Shown here: positions 1 through 8,496 of the stretch, in pieces
Numbering within the stretch: position 1 is the first letter of the stretch
How the letters are laid out: each line of letters starts with the position of its first letter
Source: CALGYY01 sp963678485
GTDB lineage: Bacteria > Bacteroidota > Bacteroidia > Bacteroidales > CAIWKO01
Assembly (NCBI GenBank): GCA_963678485.1
Contig: OY782882.1
Span: 4,799,538 to 4,863,537 of the forward strand
DNA length: 64,000 bases
Direction of reading: 5' to 3'
Position numbers and translations under genes: made by a program
The notes under the pieces: model-generated
What the model was told of the DNA's origin: nothing
Databases searched by the model: none
What the model saw: the letters and a program-made list of their open reading frames with translations, nothing else

Positions 1-2
1 CC

Positions 3-3000
3 ATGGGTAGCTGTGTTTCTGTATTATCAGCAGCAACAACCCTTATTAATAGTAGCATTCCTATTTCATCAGTATCAAATACTGCAGGATGCGGTGCAGG
101 TACAGGTACAGTTACAATAAGCTCCAACCTAAGCGGTATGCAAATTTTCGATTTGTGTGACAATTCAGGCTCAGTGCTTCAATCCTGGATTGGCATTGCA
201 ACATCACATGATTTCCCAAGTCTTGCAGATGGAACTTACAAAGGAAAAGTGACCATGGGTAGCTGTGTTTCTGTATTATCATCAGCAACAACACTTACCA
301 ACAAAACAGTACCCATTCCTTCCATCACAACTATTGCAGGATGTGGTGAAGGAACAATCAATGTAAGCTCCGACAAGAGCGGAATACAGACCTTTGATTT
401 GTGTAACAATGCCGGTTCGGTAATTCAAACCTGGACTGGTAATGCAACATCACACGATTTTACCGGACTTGTTGACGGAACCTACAAAGGAAAGGTAACA
501 TATGGAAGTTGCGCGTCTGCAATAACATCATCAAGCATACTGACCAATAATACTATTCCAACTGCGACCATTGCAAGTACTGTTGGATGTGGAACTGGCA
601 TCATCACTGTTCACTCTAACCAGAGCGGCACACAGACCTTTGTACTATGCGATAATGCAGGTATGGCGCTTCAAACATGGACAGGTAATGCAACGTCGCA
701 TGATTTTATCAGCCTCATTGATGGAGTTTATAAAGGGAAAATTATATTGAATAGTTGCATTTCAGATTTATCATTTGCAATTACCCTTACCAATAGCATC
801 GTGCCTCTCGCATCCGCATCAACTATTGCTGGCTGCGGCACTGGAACCATCACTGTAATCTCCGATCAGAGCGCAATACAAACTTTTGATTTATGTGACA
901 ATGCAGGCCTTGTGCTTCAAACATGGACAGGCAATGCAACTTCACACCCTTTCACTGCTCTTCTAAATGGCACTTATAAAGTAAAAGTGACTTTGGGAAC
1001 TTGTGCTTCTGACCTTTCATTAATTACACTGACCAACAATGACGTTCCTTTGGCAACAGCATCCAGTTCTGCAGGATGTGGAACTGGCGCAGTCACCATA
1101 AGTTCAGATCAAAGTGGAATTCAGAACTTTGAACTGTGCGATAACGCAGGATTAATGATTCAATTCTGGACTGGCGATGCAGTATCACATACATTCAATG
1201 GTCTGGCCAATGGAATTTATAAAGGAAAAGTGACCAAAGGAAGTTGTGTCTCAGATTTATCAGCAGCTACAACACTTAATAATGGCTCAGCTCCAATTGT
1301 ATCCGTTACGAGTATAGCTGGATGCGGCACTGGCTCTGTCACTATTAGCTCCAGCCAAAGCGGCACACAAACCTTTGAGCTCTGTGACAATGCTGGTTCT
1401 GTGCTTCAGATTTGGACTGGCAATGCCTCTTCACATGCATTCACTGGCCTTTCAGATGGATCCTATAAAGGAAAAGTAACTGCGGGCAGTTGCGTTCCAG
1501 ACTTATCGGCAGCTACAACGCTTACGAATGGCTCAGCTCCAACAGCATCCGTTTCAGTAGCAGCAGGATGTGGCCAAGGAAATATCACTATTAGTTCCAG
1601 CCAAACAGACATACAGACCTTTGAGCTTTGTGACGACGCTGGCATGGTTCTTCAGGCATGGACAGGCAACGCTGCATCACATGTATTCACAGGTCTTGCA
1701 GATGGCACCTACAAAGGAAAAGTAACCTTGGGAAGTTGTATTTCTGATTTATCAAGCGCTTCAGTTCTTACGAATAATATCGCTCCCATTGCATCTGTAC
1801 AAAATACAGCCGGCTGCGGTACAGGTACAGTTACTGTAATCTCTGACCAGAGCGGTTTGCAGACATTTGATTTATGTGATAATGGTGGCACAGTGCTTCA
1901 AACATGGACAACTAACGCTACATCTTATACATTTGCAGGTCTTACTGATGGAACTTATAAAGGAAAAGTGACATTGGGTATTTGTGTTTCAGAAATATCG
2001 GCAGCCACAAGCCTTACCAACAGCTTGATTCCTTTAGTTTCCATTTCAAATGCTGCAGGCTGCGTTACAGGCACAGTTACAATAAACTCCAATCTGAATG
2101 ACATGCAGACCTTTGAATTATGCGATAATTCAGGAACAGTGCTTCAATCCTGGATCAGCGATGCCACATCACACACATTCACAGGTCTTGCTGATGGCAC
2201 CTATAAAGGAAAGGTAACTTTAGGCAGTTGCATTTCTGATTTATCAACAGCCACAACGCTGGTCAATGGCTCAGCTCCAATTGCATTCGCGTCAAGCGCA
2301 GCAGGTTGCGGCATAGGGACAGTCACTATAGTCTCCAGCCAGAGCGGCACACAGACCTTTGATTTATGCGACAACTCAGGCACGGTGCTGCAATCATGGA
2401 CAGGTGATGCGATGTTATTTGCATTCACAGGTCTTTCTGACGGCATCTATAAAGGCAAAGTAACAATGGGGAGTTGCGTTTCAGACTTATCTACACCTAT
2501 ATTTTTAGCTAATAATGCGACCCCAATTGCCATGGTATATAGCACCCCAGAATGTGGAACGGGTAAGATCACAATAATATCCAGCCAGAGCGGCACACAG
2601 ACTTTTGAATTATGTGACATTTCAGGAATAGTAATTCAATCATGGACTGGCGATGCTACCTCACACACTTTCATTTCGCTTGCTGATGGAACCTACAAAG
2701 GAAAAGTAACGTCGGGAAGTTGTGTTTCTTCAGTATCATCGGCTACAACACTCACCAATACTGTCGTTCCTGTTGCTACAGTTTGGAATACCCCAAGTTG
2801 CGGATTAGGTTCTGTTACTGTCGTCTCAGATCAGAGCGACACACAAACTTTTGAATTATGTGACAACGCAGGATCAGTGCTTCAATTCTGGAATGGTAAT
2901 GCTACCTCCCATACGTTCACATCACTTTCAGATGGAATTTACAAAGGCAAGGTAACACTTGGTAGTTGTGTGTCTGCAGTTTCTTCGTCTACAACACTTA

Positions 3001-4757
3001 CCAATAGCATTGCTCCTATTGCAATGGCAACCAGCGCTGCAGGATGCGGCACGGGTACGGTCACTGTAGTGTCCAGCCAGAGCGGTACACAGACTTTTGA
3101 ATTATGCGATAACGGAGGTTTGATGCTCCAATCATGGACTGGCGACGCAAGCTCGCATGCATTCACTGGCATCGCTGACGGTTTCTATAAAGCAAGGGTT
3201 ACACTAGGTAGTTGCGTATCGGAATTATCTACAACCACAATCCTTGCAAACAATACTGCACCAATTGCAATGGCAACCAGCGCTGCAGGATGCGGCACGG
3301 GTACGGTCACTGTAGTGTCCAGCCAGAGCGGTACACAGACTTTTGAATTATGCGATAACGGTGGTTTGATGCTCCAATCATGGACTGGCGACGCAAGCTC
3401 ACATGCATTCACTGGCATCGCTGATGGTTTCTATAAAGCAAGGGTTACACTAGGTAGTTGCGTATCGGAATTATCTACAACTACAATCCTTGCAAACAAT
3501 ACTGCACCAATTGCAATGGCAACCAGCGCTGCAGGATGCGGCACGGGTACGGTCACTGTAGTGTCCAGCCAGAGCGGCACACAGACTTTTGAATTATGCG
3601 ATAACGGAGGTTTGATGCTCCAATCATGGACTGGCGACGCAAGCTCACATGCATTCACTGGCATCGCTGACGGTTTCTACAAAGCAAGGGTTACATTAGG
3701 TAGTTGTGTTTCGGAATTATCTACAACTACAATCCTTGCAAACAATACTGCACCAATTGCAATGGCAACCAGCGCTGCAGGATGCGGCACGGGTTCGGTC
3801 ACTATAGTATCCAGCCAGAGCGGTACACAGACTTTTGAATTATGCGATAACGGAGGTTTGATGCTCCAATCATGGACTGGCGATGCAAGCTCACATGCAT
3901 TCACAGGCATCGCTGACGGTTTCTATAAAGCAAGGGTTACACTAGGTGGTTGCGTTTCGGAATTATCTACAACAACAATCCTTGCAAATAATATTACACC
4001 CATCGCAATGGCAACCAGCGCTGCAGGATGCGGGACAGGTACAGTAACAATAACCTCAAACCAAAGCGGGATGCAGACCTTTGAACTTTGTGACAATACA
4101 GGCTCGATGCTTCAAATTTGGACAGGAAGCGCAACATCGCACGATTTCACAGGTCTTGCTGATGGCACTTATAAAGGTAAAGTTACCTTTGGAAGTTGCC
4201 TTTCAGATGTATCATTAGCAACTGTACTTATCAATAATTCCGCAATACCAGTAAGTGTAATCATTTCTGCAAATCCAGGAACATCGGTGTCAGAAGGTGA
4301 AAGCATTACCTTTACAGCAGCACCAACAAATGGCGGCACTCCATCGTACCAATGGCAAGTGAATGGTGTTAATGTTGGCACAGACTTGTCGACCTACTCT
4401 TCAGACACATTAAACGATGGCGACGATGTCACATGTATAATGACTTCAAGTTTAGCTTGTACCCTTGATAATCCGGCAACATCAAATACATTAACGATTG
4501 AGATCATTACCACAGGAATTGAATCAAATCTAGACAATTTGATTTCTATTTATGCTTACAACACTAGCATATATGTTTACACTCCACTAAGCAACAGCCT
4601 TGTGGAAGTTTATGATATGTTAGGAAATCTGCTGTATTCACTCAATTCAAAACCAGGGATGAATATCGTTAATAGAAACTTCGCAACTGGAATATACATG
4701 GTTAAAGTCCAGACTAATGGCACAGTCAAAATCGAGAAAGTATTGCTAAACAAATAA
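3..4757 (+). CDS. Giant repeat-containing secreted adhesin-like protein, 3' part, T9SS sorting domain
   Basis: The reading frame is open from the first bases, so the 5' end and signal peptide lie outside the window. At least 1584 residues are visible. Seventeen repeats of about 82 residues (one is 81) each contain a GCGTGxVTI-like start, a QTFELCDN core, an SWTGxATSHxFTGL segment and a YKGKVTxGSC end. There are two or more cysteines per repeat. They are followed by an Ig-like segment (about residues 1420-1490, with YQWQVNG) and a C-terminal type A T9SS sorting domain (VEVYDMLGN...GIYMVKVQ, ending KVLLNK). The family role would be cell-surface attachment after export through the type IX system. 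The substrate is unknown. A terminator follows directly. Confidence 0.85.
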   Translation: MGSCVSVLSAATTLINSSIPISSVSNTAGCGAGTGTVTISSNLSGMQIFDLCDNSGSVLQSWIGIATSHDFPSLADGTYKGKVTMGSCVSVLSSATTLTNKTVPIPSITTIAGCGEGTINVSSDKSGIQTFDLCNNAGSVIQTWTGNATSHDFTGLVDGTYKGKVTYGSCASAITSSSILTNNTIPTATIASTVGCGTGIITVHSNQSGTQTFVLCDNAGMALQTWTGNATSHDFISLIDGVYKGKIILNSCISDLSFAITLTNSIVPLASASTIAGCGTGTITVISDQSAIQTFDLCDNAGLVLQTWTGNATSHPFTALLNGTYKVKVTLGTCASDLSLITLTNNDVPLATASSSAGCGTGAVTISSDQSGIQNFELCDNAGLMIQFWTGDAVSHTFNGLANGIYKGKVTKGSCVSDLSAATTLNNGSAPIVSVTSIAGCGTGSVTISSSQSGTQTFELCDNAGSVLQIWTGNASSHAFTGLSDGSYKGKVTAGSCVPDLSAATTLTNGSAPTASVSVAAGCGQGNITISSSQTDIQTFELCDDAGMVLQAWTGNAASHVFTGLADGTYKGKVTLGSCISDLSSASVLTNNIAPIASVQNTAGCGTGTVTVISDQSGLQTFDLCDNGGTVLQTWTTNATSYTFAGLTDGTYKGKVTLGICVSEISAATSLTNSLIPLVSISNAAGCVTGTVTINSNLNDMQTFELCDNSGTVLQSWISDATSHTFTGLADGTYKGKVTLGSCISDLSTATTLVNGSAPIAFASSAAGCGIGTVTIVSSQSGTQTFDLCDNSGTVLQSWTGDAMLFAFTGLSDGIYKGKVTMGSCVSDLSTPIFLANNATPIAMVYSTPECGTGKITIISSQSGTQTFELCDISGIVIQSWTGDATSHTFISLADGTYKGKVTSGSCVSSVSSATTLTNTVVPVATVWNTPSCGLGSVTVVSDQSDTQTFELCDNAGSVLQFWNGNATSHTFTSLSDGIYKGKVTLGSCVSAVSSSTTLTNSIAPIAMATSAAGCGTGTVTVVSSQSGTQTFELCDNGGLMLQSWTGDASSHAFTGIADGFYKARVTLGSCVSELSTTTILANNTAPIAMATSAAGCGTGTVTVVSSQSGTQTFELCDNGGLMLQSWTGDASSHAFTGIADGFYKARVTLGSCVSELSTTTILANNTAPIAMATSAAGCGTGTVTVVSSQSGTQTFELCDNGGLMLQSWTGDASSHAFTGIADGFYKARVTLGSCVSELSTTTILANNTAPIAMATSAAGCGTGSVTIVSSQSGTQTFELCDNGGLMLQSWTGDASSHAFTGIADGFYKARVTLGGCVSELSTTTILANNITPIAMATSAAGCGTGTVTITSNQSGMQTFELCDNTGSMLQIWTGSATSHDFTGLADGTYKGKVTFGSCLSDVSLATVLINNSAIPVSVIISANPGTSVSEGESITFTAAPTNGGTPSYQWQVNGVNVGTDLSTYSSDTLNDGDDVTCIMTSSLACTLDNPATSNTLTIEIITTGIESNLDNLISIYAYNTSIYVYTPLSNSLVEVYDMLGNLLYSLNSKPGMNIVNRNFATGIYMVKVQTNGTVKIEKVLLNK
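3024..4007 (+). repeat. Four near-identical tandem 246-bp coding repeats
   Basis: Within the adhesin gene, the segment starting ATGGCAACCAGCGCTGCAGG recurs at 3024, 3270, 3516, 3762 and 4008, an exact 246-bp period (82 codons). Units 1-3 differ by only a few bases and the fourth slightly more. The other repeats of the gene are far more diverged. This indicates recent duplication or gene conversion inside the repeat tract. Confidence 0.9.
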
Positions 4758-4798
4758 AAGCAGTGCTAATATAAACCTGCTTATAGCAAACATGCATT

Positions 4799-4829
4799 AA
4801 AAAGTCCTCAGTAATGGGGACTTTTTTTT
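4799..4829 (+). terminator. Rho-independent terminator after the adhesin gene
   Basis: The stem AAAAAGTCC (4799-4807) pairs with GGACTTTTT (4818-4826), followed by a run of T. It lies 42 bases after the adhesin stop codon. Confidence 0.8.
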
Positions 4830-4944
4830 ACCTTGTGGTTTTAAAAGTGCAATTTACAGAAGTGTGCAAAAAAAAGTTTATGATGTCATGACATCCAATG
4901 ACAAAACATCTAATATACATATTTATTTAATATTTTATCTAATA

Positions 4945-4976
4945 TTGCACGCAACCATGACAATTATGTATTTTTG
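4945..4976 (+). promoter_or_regulatory. Bacteroidota-type promoter upstream of the 4993 gene
   Basis: TTG at 4945-4947 and TATTTTTG at 4969-4976 fit the TTG-N20/21-TAnnTTTG pattern. The spacing is 21 and the start codon lies 17 bases downstream. Confidence 0.5.
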
Positions 4977-4992
4977 TTACAAAAGTTAATAT

Positions 4993-6495
4993 ATGAAAAA
5001 ACACATTCTGTTCGTATTGATTCCCCTTATATTCGCAGGTATTAGTTTAAAGGTTAACGCCCAGCTTAAGTGGAATTTAACTGAAGAAGGAATATATGAA
5101 AGCGAGATTCACACATTTTTGGGCACATCTGATGAGGGCATTGGGTTGATTTTCGCTATTCCAAACCAAGTTGCGTTTCAAGAAACAAAATACAGCATCC
5201 TATTTCGATATTTTGATGAAGATATGATTATTCGCACGCAATATGGTTTACCTGACAATACGCCATCCAAGCTGAGTATCCTACGCTTCAGCAATTACAC
5301 GGTTATCTATGGAAATAACGACAAAGCCAGCAATAGTAATGGAAATGCCATGATAATATTTTTAGATGACCAGCGACAAGAAATTCAACGAAAAGAATGG
5401 ACACTCTCAGGAAAAAATCACAGTTGGATTAGTAATAGTGCCGTATATACATCTTCTGATTCGTCATATTTAATTGTCGATTTTGTAGAGTATTGTGCTC
5501 CCGACAAACCTACCATGGCAAGTATTCCAGTGATTCATCAATTAGTTGTTTTTAATAAAAACTTAGAAGTGGTTTGGGAAGGAGGTGTTAATATTGCGAG
5601 CTTTTCGACCAAAGAACCGGGATTGAATATCGAAGGCATGGATTTCACTCAGGATGGCCAGCTGTTGGTATATGGTGAAGAGATAATCGACAGGAAACGA
5701 CATATTTTGGCGTACACATTAGCAGAAGCAAAATCTCCTGCCACAATCGTACTTGATGAAGTAATGCCCAGCTTGGCAATTGAGCCATACACATATTTCC
5801 TCAATTTGCAGGCACACCTTAACCTATCAAACGAGCTGATCATCTTTTGCGCTGGTAGCGTTTATAGCACCACCCGAAACTTATTCTATATCAGGCAAAA
5901 CCTCAGCAACCGCACAGATAAAAATGTTGCTTATTATTTGATTGATAAAAAATTCGCGGAAGCTTACCCTGAATTTAAAATTGATGATGAAACATTCCCT
6001 CTCTTACATATGTTTTATTTCTCGAACGACGGGCTTGTTGTTGGCGGAGAGTACATAAAGGAAACAAAAACACACAATCTGCTTAGTAATATTTCCCTAT
6101 TCAAATTCAGACTTGACGGGCGAATCGCATGGGTTAGCACTATTCAAAAGGAAGCCAGTTTTGGCTTGGTTACTCCTGCCCAAACAATGAATTTATTTCC
6201 CTCGGGTGAAGATCTCATTATTTTCTATTATGACACACCTCTAAATGTACAAAGCGATATTTTAATTCCCAGTAAGCGACAACTATCTAACTCCAAGGCT
6301 TACGACGATCTCTGCCTAGTTGCAGCCAGAATCAACCAAGACGGAACAGTCCTATTCCGAAAGATAATCAATCGCTGTATTGAAACCGGAGTTGCTTCTA
6401 ATAACTCTAAAATCTTCAATTTGGGTCAGGATCGCTTTGTAATCGTGGGCGAAAAAGCAGGAAAGAATGCGTTTAGTATGTGTACCATTGATTAA
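4993..6495 (+). CDS. Secreted protein of unknown function (500 aa)
   Basis: Residues 1-23 form a clear Sec signal peptide (MKKHILFVLIPLIFAG...VNAQ). The rest has no transmembrane segment and no T9SS sorting domain. I do not recognise a family. The body alternates short hydrophobic strands with GE/DG turns and phrases such as LLVYGEE, LVVGGEY and FVIVGE. This resembles the spacing of beta-propeller or six-bladed secreted proteins, but that is a guess from pattern only. It stands alone between a terminator and a structured repeat, with its own promoter candidate. It probably acts in the periplasm or outside the cell. Confidence 0.75.
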   Translation: MKKHILFVLIPLIFAGISLKVNAQLKWNLTEEGIYESEIHTFLGTSDEGIGLIFAIPNQVAFQETKYSILFRYFDEDMIIRTQYGLPDNTPSKLSILRFSNYTVIYGNNDKASNSNGNAMIIFLDDQRQEIQRKEWTLSGKNHSWISNSAVYTSSDSSYLIVDFVEYCAPDKPTMASIPVIHQLVVFNKNLEVVWEGGVNIASFSTKEPGLNIEGMDFTQDGQLLVYGEEIIDRKRHILAYTLAEAKSPATIVLDEVMPSLAIEPYTYFLNLQAHLNLSNELIIFCAGSVYSTTRNLFYIRQNLSNRTDKNVAYYLIDKKFAEAYPEFKIDDETFPLLHMFYFSNDGLVVGGEYIKETKTHNLLSNISLFKFRLDGRIAWVSTIQKEASFGLVTPAQTMNLFPSGEDLIIFYYDTPLNVQSDILIPSKRQLSNSKAYDDLCLVAARINQDGTVLFRKIINRCIETGVASNNSKIFNLGQDRFVIVGEKAGKNAFSMCTID

Positions 6496-6557
6496 AGTAA
6501 TACGCTAATGAAATTCACACCATAGTACAACTGGATATTTTAGCTGTCACAACTTAC

Positions 6558-6722
6558 TTTTATTCGTGAGCCTTGGTTTTTAAAAATTAAAAGCCTTAGG
6601 CGAACAATCCCGCCAACGGCGGAGGGTATAATACCCCGCCCTTCTAGGGCGGAATGTTGGGCCGGAGCCCCGCAGAGCGGGATTTCGTGAACTCAACTTG
6701 CCCGGGGTTCATACCCGTGATT
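6558..6722 (+). repeat. Structured intergenic repeat, copy 1
   Basis: This non-coding segment of about 165 bp has three successive hairpins: CCGCC-aac-GGCGG, CCGCCCTTCTAGGGCGG and CCCCGCAGAGCGGG. It ends in CAACTTGCCCGGGGTTCATA and neighbouring bases. A diverged copy lies in opposite orientation at 35123-35299. It is more GC-rich than the flanks. No ORF is present. Confidence 0.75.
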
Positions 6723-6735
6723 TACCAATTCTCAA

Positions 6736-8073
6736 TCAGTCCTTAACACAACGACAGCTAAAACCACTCTCTACGGCATAACTTGAGCGACCAACTAAGG
6801 TTAAGCTGTAATTCAATGCATGAACCCAAGACATAAATAATGTTTCTGTGGATGTCCAAAAATAAGCACTTTGTCCATAATCCTCAAAAACACCATTCCA
6901 TGTATCTCCTCCGGGGAGACCTGAAAATCCCGTTGTATTTGTCGCACCTGCATTAGGAGCCCACCAATAATTTGTACATGTCGCTTTCAGATTGCCACCT
7001 TCATCTACTCCAAGCAAACTAATGGTTGAAGTATTATAAGGAAAAGCAGTAGGACTGCTTCCTGAATTTCTTTCCAAGGTGGTCCACTCGTAATGAGAAG
7101 GAATATGCCACCCATTGGGACAAAGCCCTTTTACCGGCGTTGAACAAGCATCATCTGGAGGTGCACCACTGCCGTTACAAGGAGCACCGCCTTGCATCAG
7201 ATTAGCCCACTCATACAATCCGCCCATAGGACAGTTTGTATCAGCCTGCCCGTTAATATCCATACAAAACTTGGTTCCGGATACTTGTGGTGTTGCAATC
7301 AAAGCATATGTTCCGGCATTCAGGTTTTCTGCCATCCACCATTGACTTCCAATTTGTACCACGGCATAGCTATTTCCATTTGCATCAGTGCACGCCATAA
7401 AAGGAAATACAACAGCTTGACTTTCGGTTGCCACAAGCATAATAACCGTGCGCTCAGTCCCCGATTTTCCAATCAGTTTTAACAAATCACCATCATTATA
7501 TTGCATATCAACCGATGCTTTCCCTTTTTTGAACTCATCATTTTTTTGAGCAATACTGGTGTTAGCTGCCACGCCTAAATCTATTATTTGCAGGGCATTC
7601 AGACTAGAACCAATACTTACAATTTTCGCATTATAACAATAGTTCTCAGTTTCAACTTTTAGTGTGTACACTCCTTTACTTAATCCTTTTAATTGAAAAG
7701 TATGATTCCCCGCTGGTAAAAATTCCCTTAGCATCATTATGTTTTTTCCTGCTAAATCATAAACCCTGATGGTTGCATCGCCAGCAGCAATTGATTCAAC
7801 ATCGACCTGACATAAATCTACCATTGGATTAGGGTATATATGCACCTTATTCGCGACCTCAATTGGCAGATTATCCACACCAATACTTGAAACGAGGTTT
7901 AATATATCACTTCCGTTGATATCCATCACCTTGCATTGAGTAAGGTTTTCTATTTTTACAGAGTCAACCGTTGTACTAAGCCCTGTTCCAGAAAAGTTAA
8001 GCTGATAATTTTGAGCACATATTGGTGAAGCTGCAGCCAATACAATTATTAACGCAAGGTTTATTTTCTTCAT
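6736..8073 (-). CDS. FISUMP-domain secreted protein with an internal sorting-like domain
   Basis: The protein has 445 residues and a signal peptide at 1-20 (...ASPICAQN). Residues about 77-155 look exactly like a T9SS type A sorting domain (VHIYPNPMVDL, IRVYDLAGKNI, LSKGVYTLKVE), but here it lies in the N-terminal third. Residues about 230-445 match the Fibrobacter succinogenes major paralogous domain: GSQWWMAENLN, CPNGWHIPSHYEWTTL, YFWTSTE and SGFSCRCVKD at the very end. FISUMP proteins are surface or secreted proteins of unknown function, often with a lipoprotein anchor. None is seen here. The gene is monocistronic, tail-to-tail with 4993-6495. Confidence 0.85.
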   Translation of the reverse strand: MKKINLALIIVLAAASPICAQNYQLNFSGTGLSTTVDSVKIENLTQCKVMDINGSDILNLVSSIGVDNLPIEVANKVHIYPNPMVDLCQVDVESIAAGDATIRVYDLAGKNIMMLREFLPAGNHTFQLKGLSKGVYTLKVETENYCYNAKIVSIGSSLNALQIIDLGVAANTSIAQKNDEFKKGKASVDMQYNDGDLLKLIGKSGTERTVIMLVATESQAVVFPFMACTDANGNSYAVVQIGSQWWMAENLNAGTYALIATPQVSGTKFCMDINGQADTNCPMGGLYEWANLMQGGAPCNGSGAPPDDACSTPVKGLCPNGWHIPSHYEWTTLERNSGSSPTAFPYNTSTISLLGVDEGGNLKATCTNYWWAPNAGATNTTGFSGLPGGDTWNGVFEDYGQSAYFWTSTETLFMSWVHALNYSLTLVGRSSYAVESGFSCRCVKD

Positions 8074-8496
8074 GTAATCTGAGTTAAGGAAGATTATACT
8101 GTAGTATTTTAAGTCAGCAATTGGATTTATGAATTATAAAATTAATCAATTCATTTAATAACCAGCGATTAAAGAATTTCTTTTCTTAATACCTGTTTGC
8201 ATTCATACAAACCTTACTGCACTTTTAATTTTTTTCCTCTTTTGCCAAATATCCAGCGAATTCATCATGTATCCAATATTGACATATATTCGAATAGAAT
8301 CTCAATACATCTCTTCACAAAACATTGTTGTCAATTGTATAGCACACTGTAGCGTAAAAAACAAATGACTTTTTTTTGTCAAAAAAAAATGGCCAGTGTC
8401 CTTTTGCTCGTGTCAGACTTAAGAAGAAGAATAGCAGCCTCTATGTGTCCGATGGATGCAAAACAGCACCAGCCATCTCAAAGCAATATACCTTGG
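8074..8496. other. Gene-free spacer
   Basis: The spacer has 423 bases of AT-rich sequence between two minus-strand genes. I see no ORF worth calling, no RNA gene and no convincing hairpin. It should hold the promoter of the 6736-8073 gene. Confidence 0.6.

Noticed and set aside
4799..4829. Terminator as part of a riboswitch for the 4993 gene
   Set aside because: It is adjacent to the adhesin stop, and the next promoter candidate lies well downstream of it.
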